Below the pieces are notes generated by a model. It searched no databases. It was given only the letters and a program-made list of their open reading frames with translations, and was not told the origin of the DNA. The position numbers and the translations under genes are program-made. Positions 35,980-44,483 of a DNA stretch of 64,000 bases are shown in pieces. The stretch covers positions 2,616,001 through 2,680,000 of the forward strand of contig NZ_JBBPBZ010000002.1 in assembly GCF_038070105.1 (NCBI RefSeq). Direction: 5' to 3'. Source of the stretch: Methylocystis sp. IM3 (lineage in GTDB: Bacteria; Pseudomonadota; Alphaproteobacteria; Rhizobiales; Beijerinckiaceae). The stretch's first letter is position 1. The number at the start of each line of letters is the position of its first letter.

Positions 35980-35996
35980 CTTAGAATAATTCAAAA
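35980..35996. promoter_or_regulatory. Irr-type iron-control box before rubrerythrin
   Basis: CTTAGAATAATTCAAAA matches TTTAGAA-N3-TTCTAAA at 12 of 14 fixed positions and is centred about 65 bp upstream of the rubrerythrin ATG. It overlaps the putative -10 element. Binding by Irr would couple this iron-protein operon to iron status; this is inference. Confidence 0.45.
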
Positions 35997-36011
35997 CTAG
36001 CCCGCGTCCAA
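35983..36011 (-). promoter_or_regulatory. Candidate promoter of the rubrerythrin operon
   Basis: On the minus strand TTGGAC (36006-36011) and TATTCT (35983-35988) are spaced 17 bp apart. They match the sigma-70 consensus at 3/6 and 4/6 positions, so this is a weak promoter that may need an activator or be open to repression at the overlapping Irr-like box. Confidence 0.35.
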
Positions 36012-36056
36012 CTGATTTCGGACATTTCCCGGCCGCTTTTCGCCCCGGGCGTCTGC

Positions 36057-37070
36057 CTATTTCACCCCGATCACCATGGCGTCCGGACCAACGAGATGCT
36101 CGACGCGGCTCTCGGAGAAGCCCGCCTGCTTCATCCAGCCTTGGCAGTCGGCGCCCGTGTAATCGAAGCCGCCGGCCGTTTCGATCAGCATGTTGAGGCT
36201 CATCAGCAGGCCAAAGGCGTTCTCGCGCCGCTCGTCGTCGATCAGCGCCTCATAGACGATCAGGGCGCCGCCGGGCGGCAACGCGTCATAAGCCTTCTTC
36301 AGCAGCAGCCGCTTCTGCGCCAGATCCCAGTCGTGCAGAATATGTCCCATGATCAGCACGTCGGCCTGCGGCAGCGGGTCGGCGAAGAAGTCGCCGGGGA
36401 AGAAGCGCAGCCGATTGGTAAGGCCGTTCGCGGCGGCGAAGCCCTCGAAGACGGGTCCGACCTGCGGCAAGTCGAAGCCGCCGCCGGTCAGATGCGGATG
36501 GGCTCGGGCGATCGTGACCGGAACCATGCCCTGCGCCGCGCCGATGTCGATGAAGCTCTTGTAGCGATCCCAGGGGAATTTGTCGGCGATGGCTCGGGCG
36601 GCGCCGGCGCTCACGCCGGACATGGCGGCGAGAAAGCCGCGCAGCCGCTCGGGGTCGGCGTAGAGCGCGGCGAAGAGGTCGCCCTCCTCCTTGTTTTCGC
36701 TCTGGCGGCGGCCGGTCTTCAGCGCCTCGGTGAGATGCCCCCAGCTTTCGTAAAGGCGGGCGTTGGCCATCTCCAGCATGCCGCCGACATAGCTCGGCTT
36801 CCCGCGGACGAGGAAGAAGTCGGCCTCCGCCGTGTTCCGATAAAGGTTCTGGTCATCCCGGTCGAGGAGCTTCAGCGCCACCAGCGCGTCGAAGAAATCA
36901 CGCGCGGAACGCGGATGCAGGCCGAGCTTCCCGCGCAGCGTTTCGCAATCCGCCGGCGCTTCGGCCAGCGCGTCGAAGACGCCGAGCTCGACCGCCGACA
37001 GCAGCGTCTTGGCGTTCCAGAAGGACATGCCGAGCGACAGGAGTTTTTCGGGCGAGGGCTTCAAGGTCAT
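36057..37070 (-). CDS. SAM-dependent O-methyltransferase (acetylserotonin/hydroxyneurosporene type)
   Basis: 337 residues. An N-terminal winged-helix dimerisation domain (about 15-90; [20 protein letters not shown]) precedes a Rossmann methyltransferase domain (about 150-337) with SAM motif [13 protein letters not shown] and [16 protein letters not shown] containing the His-Asp typical of this O-methyltransferase group. Relatives methylate carotenoids, bacteriochlorophyll precursors or small phenols; the substrate here cannot be read from sequence. AGGAGG precedes the ATG. It is divergent from the DUF867 gene across only 34 bp, so the promoters must overlap. Confidence 0.8.
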   Translation of the reverse strand: MTLKPSPEKLLSLGMSFWNAKTLLSAVELGVFDALAEAPADCETLRGKLGLHPRSARDFFDALVALKLLDRDDQNLYRNTAEADFFLVRGKPSYVGGMLEMANARLYESWGHLTEALKTGRRQSENKEEGDLFAALYADPERLRGFLAAMSGVSAGAARAIADKFPWDRYKSFIDIGAAQGMVPVTIARAHPHLTGGGFDLPQVGPVFEGFAAANGLTNRLRFFPGDFFADPLPQADVLIMGHILHDWDLAQKRLLLKKAYDALPPGGALIVYEALIDDERRENAFGLLMSLNMLIETAGGFDYTGADCQGWMKQAGFSESRVEHLVGPDAMVIGVK

Positions 37071-37104
37071 GGCGGCAACCTCCTACTGGGACTAATTTCA
37101 TTCA

Positions 37105-37704
37105 ATGCCGGATCAATATGACAGCTTCGCCGCCCTTGCGGCGCGCGAGACCGAGGGCGAGCATTTTCGCATCCGCGTCGCGGCGCGACCGTCGCCGATC
37201 GCGATCATGGCGCCGCATGGCGGCTATATCGAGCCCGGCACGTCGGAAGCCGCGGCCGCCATCGCCCGGGAAAGCTTTTCTTTCTACTGCTTCGAAAGTC
37301 TGACGCTGCGCGCCAAAGGCGACGGCCTGCATATTACGTCCACGCGCTTCGACGAGCCGCAAGCCTTGCAACTCGTCGCCGCTTCCGAAGTCGTGGTCGG
37401 CGTGCATGGCCGAAAGAACGGGATGGACGGCGCGTCCATCTGGGTTGGCGGATTGCACGAGCCCTTGCGTGACGCCATCTGCGTCGAGCTTCTAAATAGC
37501 GGCTTTCGCGCCAAGCCCGTGGGCGACGGACATCCGCTCGCGGGGCGTCATCCCGACAATATTTGCAACAGGGGCCGCCGCGGCGCCGGCGTGCAGCTCG
37601 AAATCCCCCGCGCGCTCAGGATCAGCTTCTCGCAGGAGGAAGCGATACGCGACGCCTTCGCCGTCGCCGTGCGCGCGGCGCTTATCGGCCATGCGGCCGA
37701 GTGA
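37105..37704 (+). CDS. Poly-gamma-glutamate hydrolase family protein (DUF867)
   Basis: 199 residues. Motifs are IMAPHGGYIEPGTSEAAAAIA (zinc-binding His and Glu), VVGVHGRKN and GVQLEIPRALR, which together match the family containing phage and Bacillus poly-gamma-glutamate hydrolases. Such enzymes are zinc-dependent and cut gamma-glutamyl bonds. No signal peptide is seen, so it may act inside the cell. It ends 9 bp before the convergent der gene. Confidence 0.78.
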   Translation: MPDQYDSFAALAARETEGEHFRIRVAARPSPIAIMAPHGGYIEPGTSEAAAAIARESFSFYCFESLTLRAKGDGLHITSTRFDEPQALQLVAASEVVVGVHGRKNGMDGASIWVGGLHEPLRDAICVELLNSGFRAKPVGDGHPLAGRHPDNICNRGRRGAGVQLEIPRALRISFSQEEAIRDAFAVAVRAALIGHAAE

Positions 37705-37713
37705 TCGCCGGCC

Positions 37714-39117
37714 TCACCGCGTCTTCTTCTTCCCGGCGTATGGATTGTCGCCCGCTTTTCGTGAAATGCGGATCGGCACGCCGGGGAGATCGAAGGTCTT
37801 GCGCAGGCCGTTGATGAGGAAACGCTCGTAGCTCGCCGGCAATTCGTCGAGCTGATTGCCGAACAGCACGAAATGCGGCGGGCGCGACTTGGCTTGCGTC
37901 ATGTAGCGAATCTTGATGCGACGGCCCGACACCGCCGGCGGCGGCGTCTCCTCCACCGCCTGCAACAGCCAGCGATTGAGCCGCGCCGTGGCGATGCGGC
38001 GGTTCCACACTTCATGAGTCGCGAGGATCGCCTCCATGAGCCTGTCGAGCCCCTGCCCCGTCGCGCCCGAGACCGGCACGACCGGACAGCCGCGCACCTG
38101 CGGCAGCAGACGCTCGGCGTCCTCGCGCAGCTTGACGAGCGTCGCGCCCTTGTCTTCCACGAGGTCCCACTTGCCGAGCCCGATGACGAAGGCGCGGCCC
38201 TCGCGCGCGGCGAGATCGGCGATAGTCAGATCCTGCTTCTCGAAGGGGATGGTCGAGTCAATGAGGAGCACGACCACCTCCGAGAAGCGCACGGCGCGCA
38301 GCGCGTCGGCGGCGGAGAGTTTTTCCAGCTTGTCGACGACCCGGGCGCGCTTGCGCAGCCCCGCCGTGTCGAAAAGCTTCATCTTGCGGTCGCGCCAGAC
38401 GAAATCGACGCCAATGGAGTCGCGCGTGATGCCGGCCTCGGGACCGGTGAGAAGCCGCTCCTCGCCGAGAATGCGATTGATGAGCGTGGATTTGCCGGCG
38501 TTGGGCCGTCCCACCACGGTGATGCGCAGAGGCTTGGTGACGTCGAGATCGCTGCCGTCCTCTTCGTCGTCGTAGAGATTTTCCTCCTGTTGCTCCTCTT
38601 CCTCGGCAGGCTCGGCGGTCTGCTCGGGCAGCGCCTCGCGCAGGGCTTCATAGAGCGCCCCGGCGCCCTCGCCATGTTCGGCGGAAAAGGGAACGGGATC
38701 GCCGAGGCCGAGCGAAAAGGCCTCCAGCACGCCGCCTTCGCCCGCTCTGCCTTCCGCCTTGTTGGCGATGAGGATCACGGGCTTGCCGGCGCGGCGGACG
38801 AGATCGGCGAAATATTTGTCATCCGGCGTCACGCCCGTCCGCGCGTCGATCACGAAAAGGATGGCGTCCGCGGAGAGAATCGCGCTCTCGGTCTGGGCGC
38901 GCATCCGCCCCTCGAGCGTGGCGTGCGCGCCTTCCTCCAGCCCGGCCGTGTCGATGATGGTGAAGCGCAGATCGGCGAGCTTCGCCTCGCCCTCGCGCCG
39001 GTCGCGGGTCACGCCGGGCCGGTCGTCGACAAGCGCCAGCTTCTTGCCGGTCAGCCGGTTGAACAGCGTCGACTTGCCGACGTTGGGGCGGCCGATGATG
39101 GCGAGCGAGAAGGACAT
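37714..39117 (-). CDS. der: Ribosome assembly GTPase Der (EngA)
   Basis: 467 residues with two tandem GTPase domains and a C-terminal KH-like domain. Domain one has [16 protein letters not shown] and [12 protein letters not shown]; domain two (about 195-370) has [17 protein letters not shown] and [13 protein letters not shown]. An acidic Glu/Asp-rich linker joins them. The C-terminus is basic (PYAGKKKTR). It is needed for 50S subunit maturation. Paired with the upstream YfgM-like gene, as in many proteobacteria, with a 108-bp repeat-filled gap. Confidence 0.97.
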   Translation of the reverse strand: MSFSLAIIGRPNVGKSTLFNRLTGKKLALVDDRPGVTRDRREGEAKLADLRFTIIDTAGLEEGAHATLEGRMRAQTESAILSADAILFVIDARTGVTPDDKYFADLVRRAGKPVILIANKAEGRAGEGGVLEAFSLGLGDPVPFSAEHGEGAGALYEALREALPEQTAEPAEEEEQQEENLYDDEEDGSDLDVTKPLRITVVGRPNAGKSTLINRILGEERLLTGPEAGITRDSIGVDFVWRDRKMKLFDTAGLRKRARVVDKLEKLSAADALRAVRFSEVVVLLIDSTIPFEKQDLTIADLAAREGRAFVIGLGKWDLVEDKGATLVKLREDAERLLPQVRGCPVVPVSGATGQGLDRLMEAILATHEVWNRRIATARLNRWLLQAVEETPPPAVSGRRIKIRYMTQAKSRPPHFVLFGNQLDELPASYERFLINGLRKTFDLPGVPIRISRKAGDNPYAGKKKTR

Positions 39118-39149
39118 GAGCGAACTCTTCGAGCCTTTATAACGCGAAA

Positions 39150-39215
39150 CCCTCTCCCGCCGGGAGAGGGTCGACGCCGTGGCGAAAATTGCCCTCTCCC
39201 CGACGGAGAGAGGGG
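39150..39215. repeat. Two GC-rich palindromes between der and the YfgM-like gene
   Basis: CCCTCTCCCG/CGGGAGAGGG (39150-39170) and CCCTCTCCCC...GGAGAGAGGGG (39192-39215). They are the same type as the palindromes at 29399 and 35465. Confidence 0.6.
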
Positions 39216-39225
39216 GATAGGGGCG

Positions 39226-40002
39226 CTACTTGGCCGGGGACGCCTCGAGAGGCGCCGTGCCCGCCGGCATGGCGCCGCCGGATTCCGGTTCGATGACCGG
39301 CGTCACATTGATCTTGCCGCCGTCGGTTCCGCCGGAGGAGGCAGCGGGAGCGGGCTTCGGTCCGCGCTTGGCGTGCAGCAGGCCCTTGTAGGCCGAGGCG
39401 CGCTGGCGCATCGACTGGGGGGCGTCGGAGTTGGCGAGCACCTGCTCGAAGACGCGTTCGGCCTCGTCGAAATCGTCGTTGAACAGAGCGTCGAGGCCGT
39501 TCCACTCCTGCGCGGAGAAGCGGAAAGGGCCGTCCGAGGTCATCAGCGGGCCGAGCGCGCGCTCGAGCTTCTGCCGGTCGTCGCCCTCTAGCACAATTAG
39601 CGCCGCCCGCAGCAACGCGATCTGCTGGGTCAGCTTGTCGACGTTCGGATCCTCGCCGATGGCGCTGAGCTCGGCGAGCGCCTGCGTCTTATCCGGCCGC
39701 GCCTCGGCGGCGCGGACGCGGGCGAGCGCGGCGTAGCCCTTGGGGGCGTCCTTGGCCAAGGCGTCGAAGGCGGCGGCGGCCTCGGCGTTCTTGCCCTCTT
39801 CCGCGAGCTGCACGGCGGCCACATAGCGGGCGTTCGCGGCCTCGGCCGCCTTCAGGCGCTTGTCCTGATAATAGCTCCAGGCGCCGGTCGCGGCGACGAT
39901 CAGAAAGGCGACGACGAAAATCGGCGTCTGATAGCGCCGCCACAACTCGGCGGCCTTGTCCCGGCGGACGTCCTCGTCGACCTCATGGAAAATGTCCGAC
40001 AT
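39226..40002 (-). CDS. YfgM-like TPR membrane protein
   Basis: 258 residues. Cytoplasmic start MSDIFHEVDEDVRRDKAAELWRRY, one transmembrane helix (about 27-45; PIFVVAFLIVAATGAW), then an extracytoplasmic helical TPR-like region (to about 205) and a Pro/Ala/Ser-rich tail. This is the YfgM/TPR_21 layout; in E. coli YfgM sits with the SecYEG-associated chaperone PpiD, and its gene lies near der. Its likely role is periplasmic chaperone support. No BamB gene is visible between it and der, which differs from E. coli. Confidence 0.8.
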   Translation of the reverse strand: MSDIFHEVDEDVRRDKAAELWRRYQTPIFVVAFLIVAATGAWSYYQDKRLKAAEAANARYVAAVQLAEEGKNAEAAAAFDALAKDAPKGYAALARVRAAEARPDKTQALAELSAIGEDPNVDKLTQQIALLRAALIVLEGDDRQKLERALGPLMTSDGPFRFSAQEWNGLDALFNDDFDEAERVFEQVLANSDAPQSMRQRASAYKGLLHAKRGPKPAPAASSGGTDGGKINVTPVIEPESGGAMPAGTAPLEASPAK

Positions 40003-40117
40003 CTCTCGCGCGACCCTTGCGTTTCAGACCCGTTGTTCTTGCCCGATTTGTTCTTGCCCCCTGCGGGGGAGCGTCGGGGTTAGCACAGACGGATGCGAAA
40101 GGCGAGCCGCAGACCGG

Positions 40118-41020
40118 TCAGCTATGCCCGGCGTGATGCAGGACGTCGAGGCCCGCCCTCAGCCCTTTCGCGAGCTTCGCCGCGTCGTCATTGGCCCAGA
40201 AATGGACGAAGAACAGCCGGGGCTCGTCATCGAGCATGTGGTTGTGGAGGGCGGTGACCTCGATCCCGTTCGATTGCAGCGCCTTCAGCAGCGGTTCGAC
40301 CTCCCTGCCCAGGGCCACGAAATCGCCGCTGATCGCCGCCCTGCCCTCGCCGGTCGGCTGGAAATTGAGGGAGATCGCCGTTCCCATGGCTGGCGCGACC
40401 GTCATTCCGCGCGCCTGGATGGGCTCCGCGCGGGGGATGCTGAACTGATAGATTCCGCCGTTGTTTTTCCCTTGAAAGCCGAGAATCCGGTCGATCTTCG
40501 CGGCGTCGAAGTCGAGCTTCGGGGGCTCCCCGCCGGCCGGCGCCGCCGCCTCGAGGGGCGTCTTCGACTGCGCCAGCGCGTCCCGCACGATCCGGGCCAA
40601 ACTGGCAGGGTCGCCCTCGCCCGCGACATGCATGTAGAAGGTCGCCGGGCTTGCGCGCAGCAGATGGTTGTGGACCCCCGTCACCCCCACGCCGCCGTCG
40701 AGCAGCGCCCGCATGACCGGGCCGACCTCGGACTCGGTCAGGACGAGGTCGCCCATCATTGCGGCGCCCCGGCCCATGGGCTCGACTATGGGCTCGAACG
40801 CGACCCAGCCGCCGAGCGCGAGGCCGGGCTTGACGGAGACGCCGTCCAGCGTGACATGAAGGTCGGTGCGCGGGAGGCCATATTTGTGGACCGGCCCGCT
40901 GACCATCGCTTTCCGCCCGACCGCCGCGTCGACGGCCGACCAGTCCATCTCCGCCCGCGCTCCGCAGGAGGCCGCGAAAAATCCGGCTGTCGCGAACAAA
41001 GCCCCGGCAATCTGTCTCAT
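40118..41020 (-). CDS. DUF1259 (LppY/LpqO-like) secreted protein
   Basis: 300 residues, signal peptide about 1-23 (ATAGFFAASCGARA; a Cys at 19 may or may not be a lipobox). The mature part is two repeats of a domain, each with a His-Asn-His segment: GVGVTGVHNHLL and GIEVTALHNHML, followed by similar PRLFFVHFW / ATFYMHV strands. This duplicated DUF1259 pattern occurs in mycobacterial LppY/LpqO and in many soil bacteria. Histidines suggest metal binding, but the function is unknown. It is divergent from the DUF3147 gene. Confidence 0.78.
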   Translation of the reverse strand: MRQIAGALFATAGFFAASCGARAEMDWSAVDAAVGRKAMVSGPVHKYGLPRTDLHVTLDGVSVKPGLALGGWVAFEPIVEPMGRGAAMMGDLVLTESEVGPVMRALLDGGVGVTGVHNHLLRASPATFYMHVAGEGDPASLARIVRDALAQSKTPLEAAAPAGGEPPKLDFDAAKIDRILGFQGKNNGGIYQFSIPRAEPIQARGMTVAPAMGTAISLNFQPTGEGRAAISGDFVALGREVEPLLKALQSNGIEVTALHNHMLDDEPRLFFVHFWANDDAAKLAKGLRAGLDVLHHAGHS

Positions 41021-41128
41021 GGGAGTTCCTTTCGGAAAAAAGGCGGCCCCGCGTCAGATAGGGCCATGCGCAAAAAGGCACAGCCGCCGTTGCCGGAGCC
41101 GCCGCCGGAAACTACAGTCCCGCCCACC

Positions 41129-41479
41129 ATGCTCTATTACGCCGTCAAAGTCCTGCTTTCAGCCCTCCTCATCGTGGCTGTTTCGGAAATCGCCAAGCGC
41201 TCCACCGCTTTCGCGGCCTTCGTCGCGTCCCTGCCGCTCACCTCCCTGCTCGCCTTCGTCTGGCTCAGGATCGACGGCGAGGCGCCCCTGAAAATCGCCG
41301 AGCTTTCGGCGCAGATCTTCTGGCTCATCATCCCCTCGCTCGTGCTGTTCCCGGCGCTGCCCCTGCTGATCCGGTACGGCTTCGGCTTCTGGGCGAGCCT
41401 CGGGCTCTCCATCGGCGCGACGGCGGGGGCCTATCTGATGATGGTCCCCGTGCTGCGCCGCATGGGCGTCGGCATCTAG
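41129..41479 (+). CDS. DUF3147-like membrane protein
   Basis: 116 residues with four hydrophobic helices, starting MLYYAVKVLLSALLIVAVSE and ending VLRRMGVGI. The pattern fits DUF3147, small inner-membrane proteins of unknown function. An in-frame ATG at 41066 would add 21 Pro/Lys-rich residues; the shorter start fits the family. The last four bases overlap the stop of the convergent HExxH gene. Confidence 0.7.
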   Translation: MLYYAVKVLLSALLIVAVSEIAKRSTAFAAFVASLPLTSLLAFVWLRIDGEAPLKIAELSAQIFWLIIPSLVLFPALPLLIRYGFGFWASLGLSIGATAGAYLMMVPVLRRMGVGI

Positions 41480-42534
41480 GAAAGCCGCGCATATTCCGCG
41501 TCGATCGCGTCCCTGAGCTCACGCCACACGGGGTCGATCCGAACATCCGGCCCCCAGTTGTAAAGCGCCTTGGCGACCTCGGCGATCGTCTCGTTGATCG
41601 GCTCGCTCCCGCCCTCGGCGAGTTCGTCCGAAAAGAGCCGCGGCTGCCGCGCGCCTGTCCAGGCGTCCCAATGCTCGTTGGAATAATTCGAGACGCCGCG
41701 CCGGGCCGCGAGCAGCTCCGGCGTGAAGCGCGCGAAGCGGCGATGCAGCGGGCCGTCCGGCAGCTCGGCGCGCCAGGCCTCGCGGACCGCGAAATAGCGC
41801 AAATGCTGAAGCTCGTGAGCGAGACAGCAGCCGAGCCGGGCGTCGCTCATCTCGGGATCGTAATAGAGCGTCACGCGCCCGTCGGGCGTCGCCTCGCCCT
41901 CGGACGCGAAGCTCTGTCCGAGAAAGGGAAAGACCTTCCGCTCGGGGCTGAGCGTCACGATTGCGGGATCGTGGCCGAAGTGCGCGGCGAGCGCGCGCAG
42001 CTTTTCTTGCCTGCGCAAGAAATCCGGGGAAGAGGCGATCTCCTCCGGCCTCGCCGGCGCGGGCCAGTGCGAGGCGTCGGGGTCATGGGTGATGCGCCAG
42101 TCGAAATCGGGATGGGCGTCCGCGACATTCTCCCACCAGCGACGGCCGTCGCGCTGGAAGGGCGAGAGGTCGTTGACCTTCACGCAGGGGAAGAGGCCGG
42201 GCCGCGTCCGCGCGCCCGCCAGAACGGCGCCGACCATCTGGCGGCCAAGCCCCGGCTCCAACGAATTGATCTGCTCGAAGACGACGGCCGGCGGGTCGTA
42301 TCCCCCGGCCAGCAGCAGCGCGACGCCCGACGCCTCGGTTCCGTCGGGCGTGGTGACGAGTTTCGGCGAGGTCGAGGCCCTGATCTCGACAAAGCGCGCC
42401 CCGTGGCCTTGCGACCCCACATGGAGGCCGAGCGCGGCCAGACTGGCGCAAACCTCGCGCGCCACGGCCTCGATTGCAGGATCGACCGCTTTTTCCCGAC
42501 GTCGCCGGGGCCACAGAAAATCGAAAAGGCCCAT
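41476..42534 (-). CDS. Uncharacterised protein with HExxH metalloprotease-like motif
   Basis: 352 residues, no signal peptide. The central motif LAHELQHLRYF (H240-H244) is a classic zinc HExxH, and NETIAEVAKALYNW about 75 residues later offers a third ligand Glu (E315 or E319), as in gluzincins. The N-terminal 200 residues contain VCASLAALGLHVGSQG and QMVGAVLAGART, which I do not recognise. No known family can be named. GGGGAG lies seven bases before a second copy adjoining the ATG. Zinc hydrolase activity is inferred from the motif only. Confidence 0.6.
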   Translation of the reverse strand: MGLFDFLWPRRRREKAVDPAIEAVAREVCASLAALGLHVGSQGHGARFVEIRASTSPKLVTTPDGTEASGVALLLAGGYDPPAVVFEQINSLEPGLGRQMVGAVLAGARTRPGLFPCVKVNDLSPFQRDGRRWWENVADAHPDFDWRITHDPDASHWPAPARPEEIASSPDFLRRQEKLRALAAHFGHDPAIVTLSPERKVFPFLGQSFASEGEATPDGRVTLYYDPEMSDARLGCCLAHELQHLRYFAVREAWRAELPDGPLHRRFARFTPELLAARRGVSNYSNEHWDAWTGARQPRLFSDELAEGGSEPINETIAEVAKALYNWGPDVRIDPVWRELRDAIDAEYARLS

Positions 42535-42555
42535 CTCCCCGCTCCCCGGCCATCC

Positions 42556-43041
42556 TTAGCCCGGCGGAGAAGATCCGGCCAGTTCACGCCGGTAGAGCCC
42601 CGTGAGCTCCGCCTCCGCGAGCACGTGCCTCGACGCCTCGGCCTCGACTTCCTCGCAGGTCGGATGGGTGCGGATCGCAAGCTCGGCGCAGTCGAGCGCC
42701 AGCAGGCGGAAACGATAGCGGTGCAGGCCGTCGCCCTCCGGCGGCGCAGGGCCGTTGTAGCCGAGCTCCTCGAAATCATTCACGCCGTGACGGAAGTCCT
42801 CGAAGCCCTCCGGGCGTCCGGCGCCTTCGACGAGCGTCGAGTGATAGGCGGGGATGTCGTAGCAGGCCCAGTGGTGGAAGACGCCGCCCGGCGCGTCGAG
42901 GTCGTCGACGAGCAGGACGAAGCTCTTTGTCCCCCTCGGGGCGCCGCTCCATTCCAGCGCCGGGGACATGTCCTCGCCGTCGCCGGTGAAATGCGGCGGC
43001 AGCGCGCCATTGTCGGAAAATGCGTCGCTTATCAGTTTCAT
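42556..43041 (-). CDS. YbhB/YbcL family PEBP-like protein
   Basis: 161 residues with the phosphatidylethanolamine-binding fold. Typical segments are SPALEWSGAPRGTKSFVLLVDDLDAP, shortened here to SPALEWSGAP, then FHHWACYDIPA and GYNGPAPPEGDGLHRYRF, all shared with E. coli YbhB/YbcL. The bacterial role is unclear; it is cytoplasmic here as no signal peptide is present. AGGAG precedes the ATG. It follows the HExxH gene's start by 21 bp on the same strand and could share its transcript. Confidence 0.85.
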   Translation of the reverse strand: MKLISDAFSDNGALPPHFTGDGEDMSPALEWSGAPRGTKSFVLLVDDLDAPGGVFHHWACYDIPAYHSTLVEGAGRPEGFEDFRHGVNDFEELGYNGPAPPEGDGLHRYRFRLLALDCAELAIRTHPTCEEVEAEASRHVLAEAELTGLYRRELAGSSPPG

Positions 43042-43161
43042 GGAGCCGCTCCTGCGTAAGCCGGGAAAATATCCCTCTCAGGTCGCGCGGGACTGGAGCC
43101 CCTTTGCCTTGACGGCGACTTTGCCTAGTTTCTGCTTCTTCGTCGAATGCGGGAGCCTGGA

Positions 43162-43863
43162 ATGACGAGAGGTCGCCTGATCTGGAAGATATTGCCTGCC
43201 CTTCTTTCCGGGCCGACGCTGGCCGCGCTGATTCTGCTCCTTCCGTTCGGCGTGCTGACGGGGATTTACGTCGCGCTCGATCCTTCCATGGCGATGTACG
43301 AGTTCACGCCGGAAGAGGAGCTTCTCATTCCCTTCGCGCTGCTCGCGGCGCTGATCTCGGCCGCCAATGTACGTCTGGCCGTTGTCATGTCGCGGGACAG
43401 GAACGCCGGCCGGGTCTTCGAGGCGACGACCGACCGCTATGCAGGCGACCCGAGCGGCGCGCAAAACGTCCACGGCCATCCCGGCAAGCAGTTCGCACAG
43501 GAGTTCATCGATTTTCTCAAGGCCCAGGACGGCGCCCGCCTCGAGATGGGCGAGCCCGTGGGCGAGGATTATGGCTGGGGCTTTGCGATCGGCGAAAAAG
43601 GCTTCTCGCCCCTGTGGGTCGCCGTCGCCCATGCGGGAAAACCCCTGCGGGACGAGCCTGCCGAAGATTATATCCTGGCCGTGACGCTCGAGCCCCCGCT
43701 CCTGCCCTGGCGCCGCCTCGCCTACAAGCCCGATTTCGCCCTGCGCGACGACATCGAACGGCGCCTCATCGAATTCCTTTACAGCAGGGGCGTGAGTTTC
43801 GTCACCGAAGCCGAGGACTGGGTCGATCCCGAACCGACCTCCCATCCAGCCCCGAGGTTTTGA
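43162..43863 (+). CDS. Membrane protein of unknown function
   Basis: About 233 residues from ATG 43162, with GGGAG upstream; an ATG at 43147 would add five. Two hydrophobic helices lie near residues 8-36 and 55-75, then a soluble C-terminal part of about 155 residues with AQEFIDFLKAQDGARLEMG, GEDYGWGFAIGE and ILAVTLEPP. The soluble part has a regular alpha/beta composition and one complete-looking domain but no motif I recognise. It is divergent from the PEBP gene. Confidence 0.5.
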   Translation: MTRGRLIWKILPALLSGPTLAALILLLPFGVLTGIYVALDPSMAMYEFTPEEELLIPFALLAALISAANVRLAVVMSRDRNAGRVFEATTDRYAGDPSGAQNVHGHPGKQFAQEFIDFLKAQDGARLEMGEPVGEDYGWGFAIGEKGFSPLWVAVAHAGKPLRDEPAEDYILAVTLEPPLLPWRRLAYKPDFALRDDIERRLIEFLYSRGVSFVTEAEDWVDPEPTSHPAPRF

Positions 43864-43996
43864 GGCCTTGGACCAGAACGCGCCCGTACGAAACGCCCGC
43901 AAGCGGCGGCGGGCGTGTGTGCGACAAAACGCGTCTGGCGGGGGCGACCGGGATAAGCTTAACTTCCATTTCTTAATTCTTCCGCGAGTAAAAATT

Positions 43997-44389
43997 ATGC
44001 CCGACTATTATTACTTTCCAGTCATCATAATTTCCCCGGCTCTTGCCGCCATAATCTACGCAATGGTCTTGAGGTGGAGAAAAGAAAACTTCGCAAAATG
44101 CCTCACACAAAGCGGCGCGATGATGTTCGGCTCATGCCACTGCCCCCGCTGCCAGGCGCAGAAGGCGATGTTCGACTCCGCATGGCAGTATGTCACCTAT
44201 ATCGAGGCGAATAATACCTGCCCAAACTATGACCCGAACTGGGGCCAAAAACTGGGGCTCAGCGGAACAATAGCGTTTCCGACGTGGAAATTCCCCGATG
44301 GTTTCACTTGCCAATACCAGGACCATGTTCTCTCGCTCGACGAACTGGCGGCGTTGGGCAAGCTGCACGGCGCCAACTGCAAGTATTGA
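43997..44389 (+). CDS. Membrane-anchored thioredoxin-fold protein (like the C-terminal domain of VKOR fusions)
   Basis: 130 residues from ATG 43997. One N-terminal transmembrane helix (about 7-26), then a thioredoxin-like domain with active site C49-P-R-C52 inside FGSCHCPRCQAQKAMF, conserved cis-Pro at 95 (AFPTWKFPDG) and other Cys at 35, 47, 75, 105 and 128. The sequence NNTCPNYDPNWGQKLGLSG matches the thioredoxin domain fused to bacterial vitamin K epoxide reductase, but no VKOR helices are encoded here. It likely exchanges disulfides at the outer face of the membrane. Base composition is clearly lower in GC than its neighbours and it may be acquired. Confidence 0.65.
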   Translation: MPDYYYFPVIIISPALAAIIYAMVLRWRKENFAKCLTQSGAMMFGSCHCPRCQAQKAMFDSAWQYVTYIEANNTCPNYDPNWGQKLGLSGTIAFPTWKFPDGFTCQYQDHVLSLDELAALGKLHGANCKY

Positions 44390-44483
44390 CGCCCCGACCG
44401 GCCGGCCCGAGCGGGGCTCATGATCGCCCTCGCTCCGCGAAACGCGCGCGCTATCTGCGCTCTCTGGCCAAGGGAGCGCGCGA

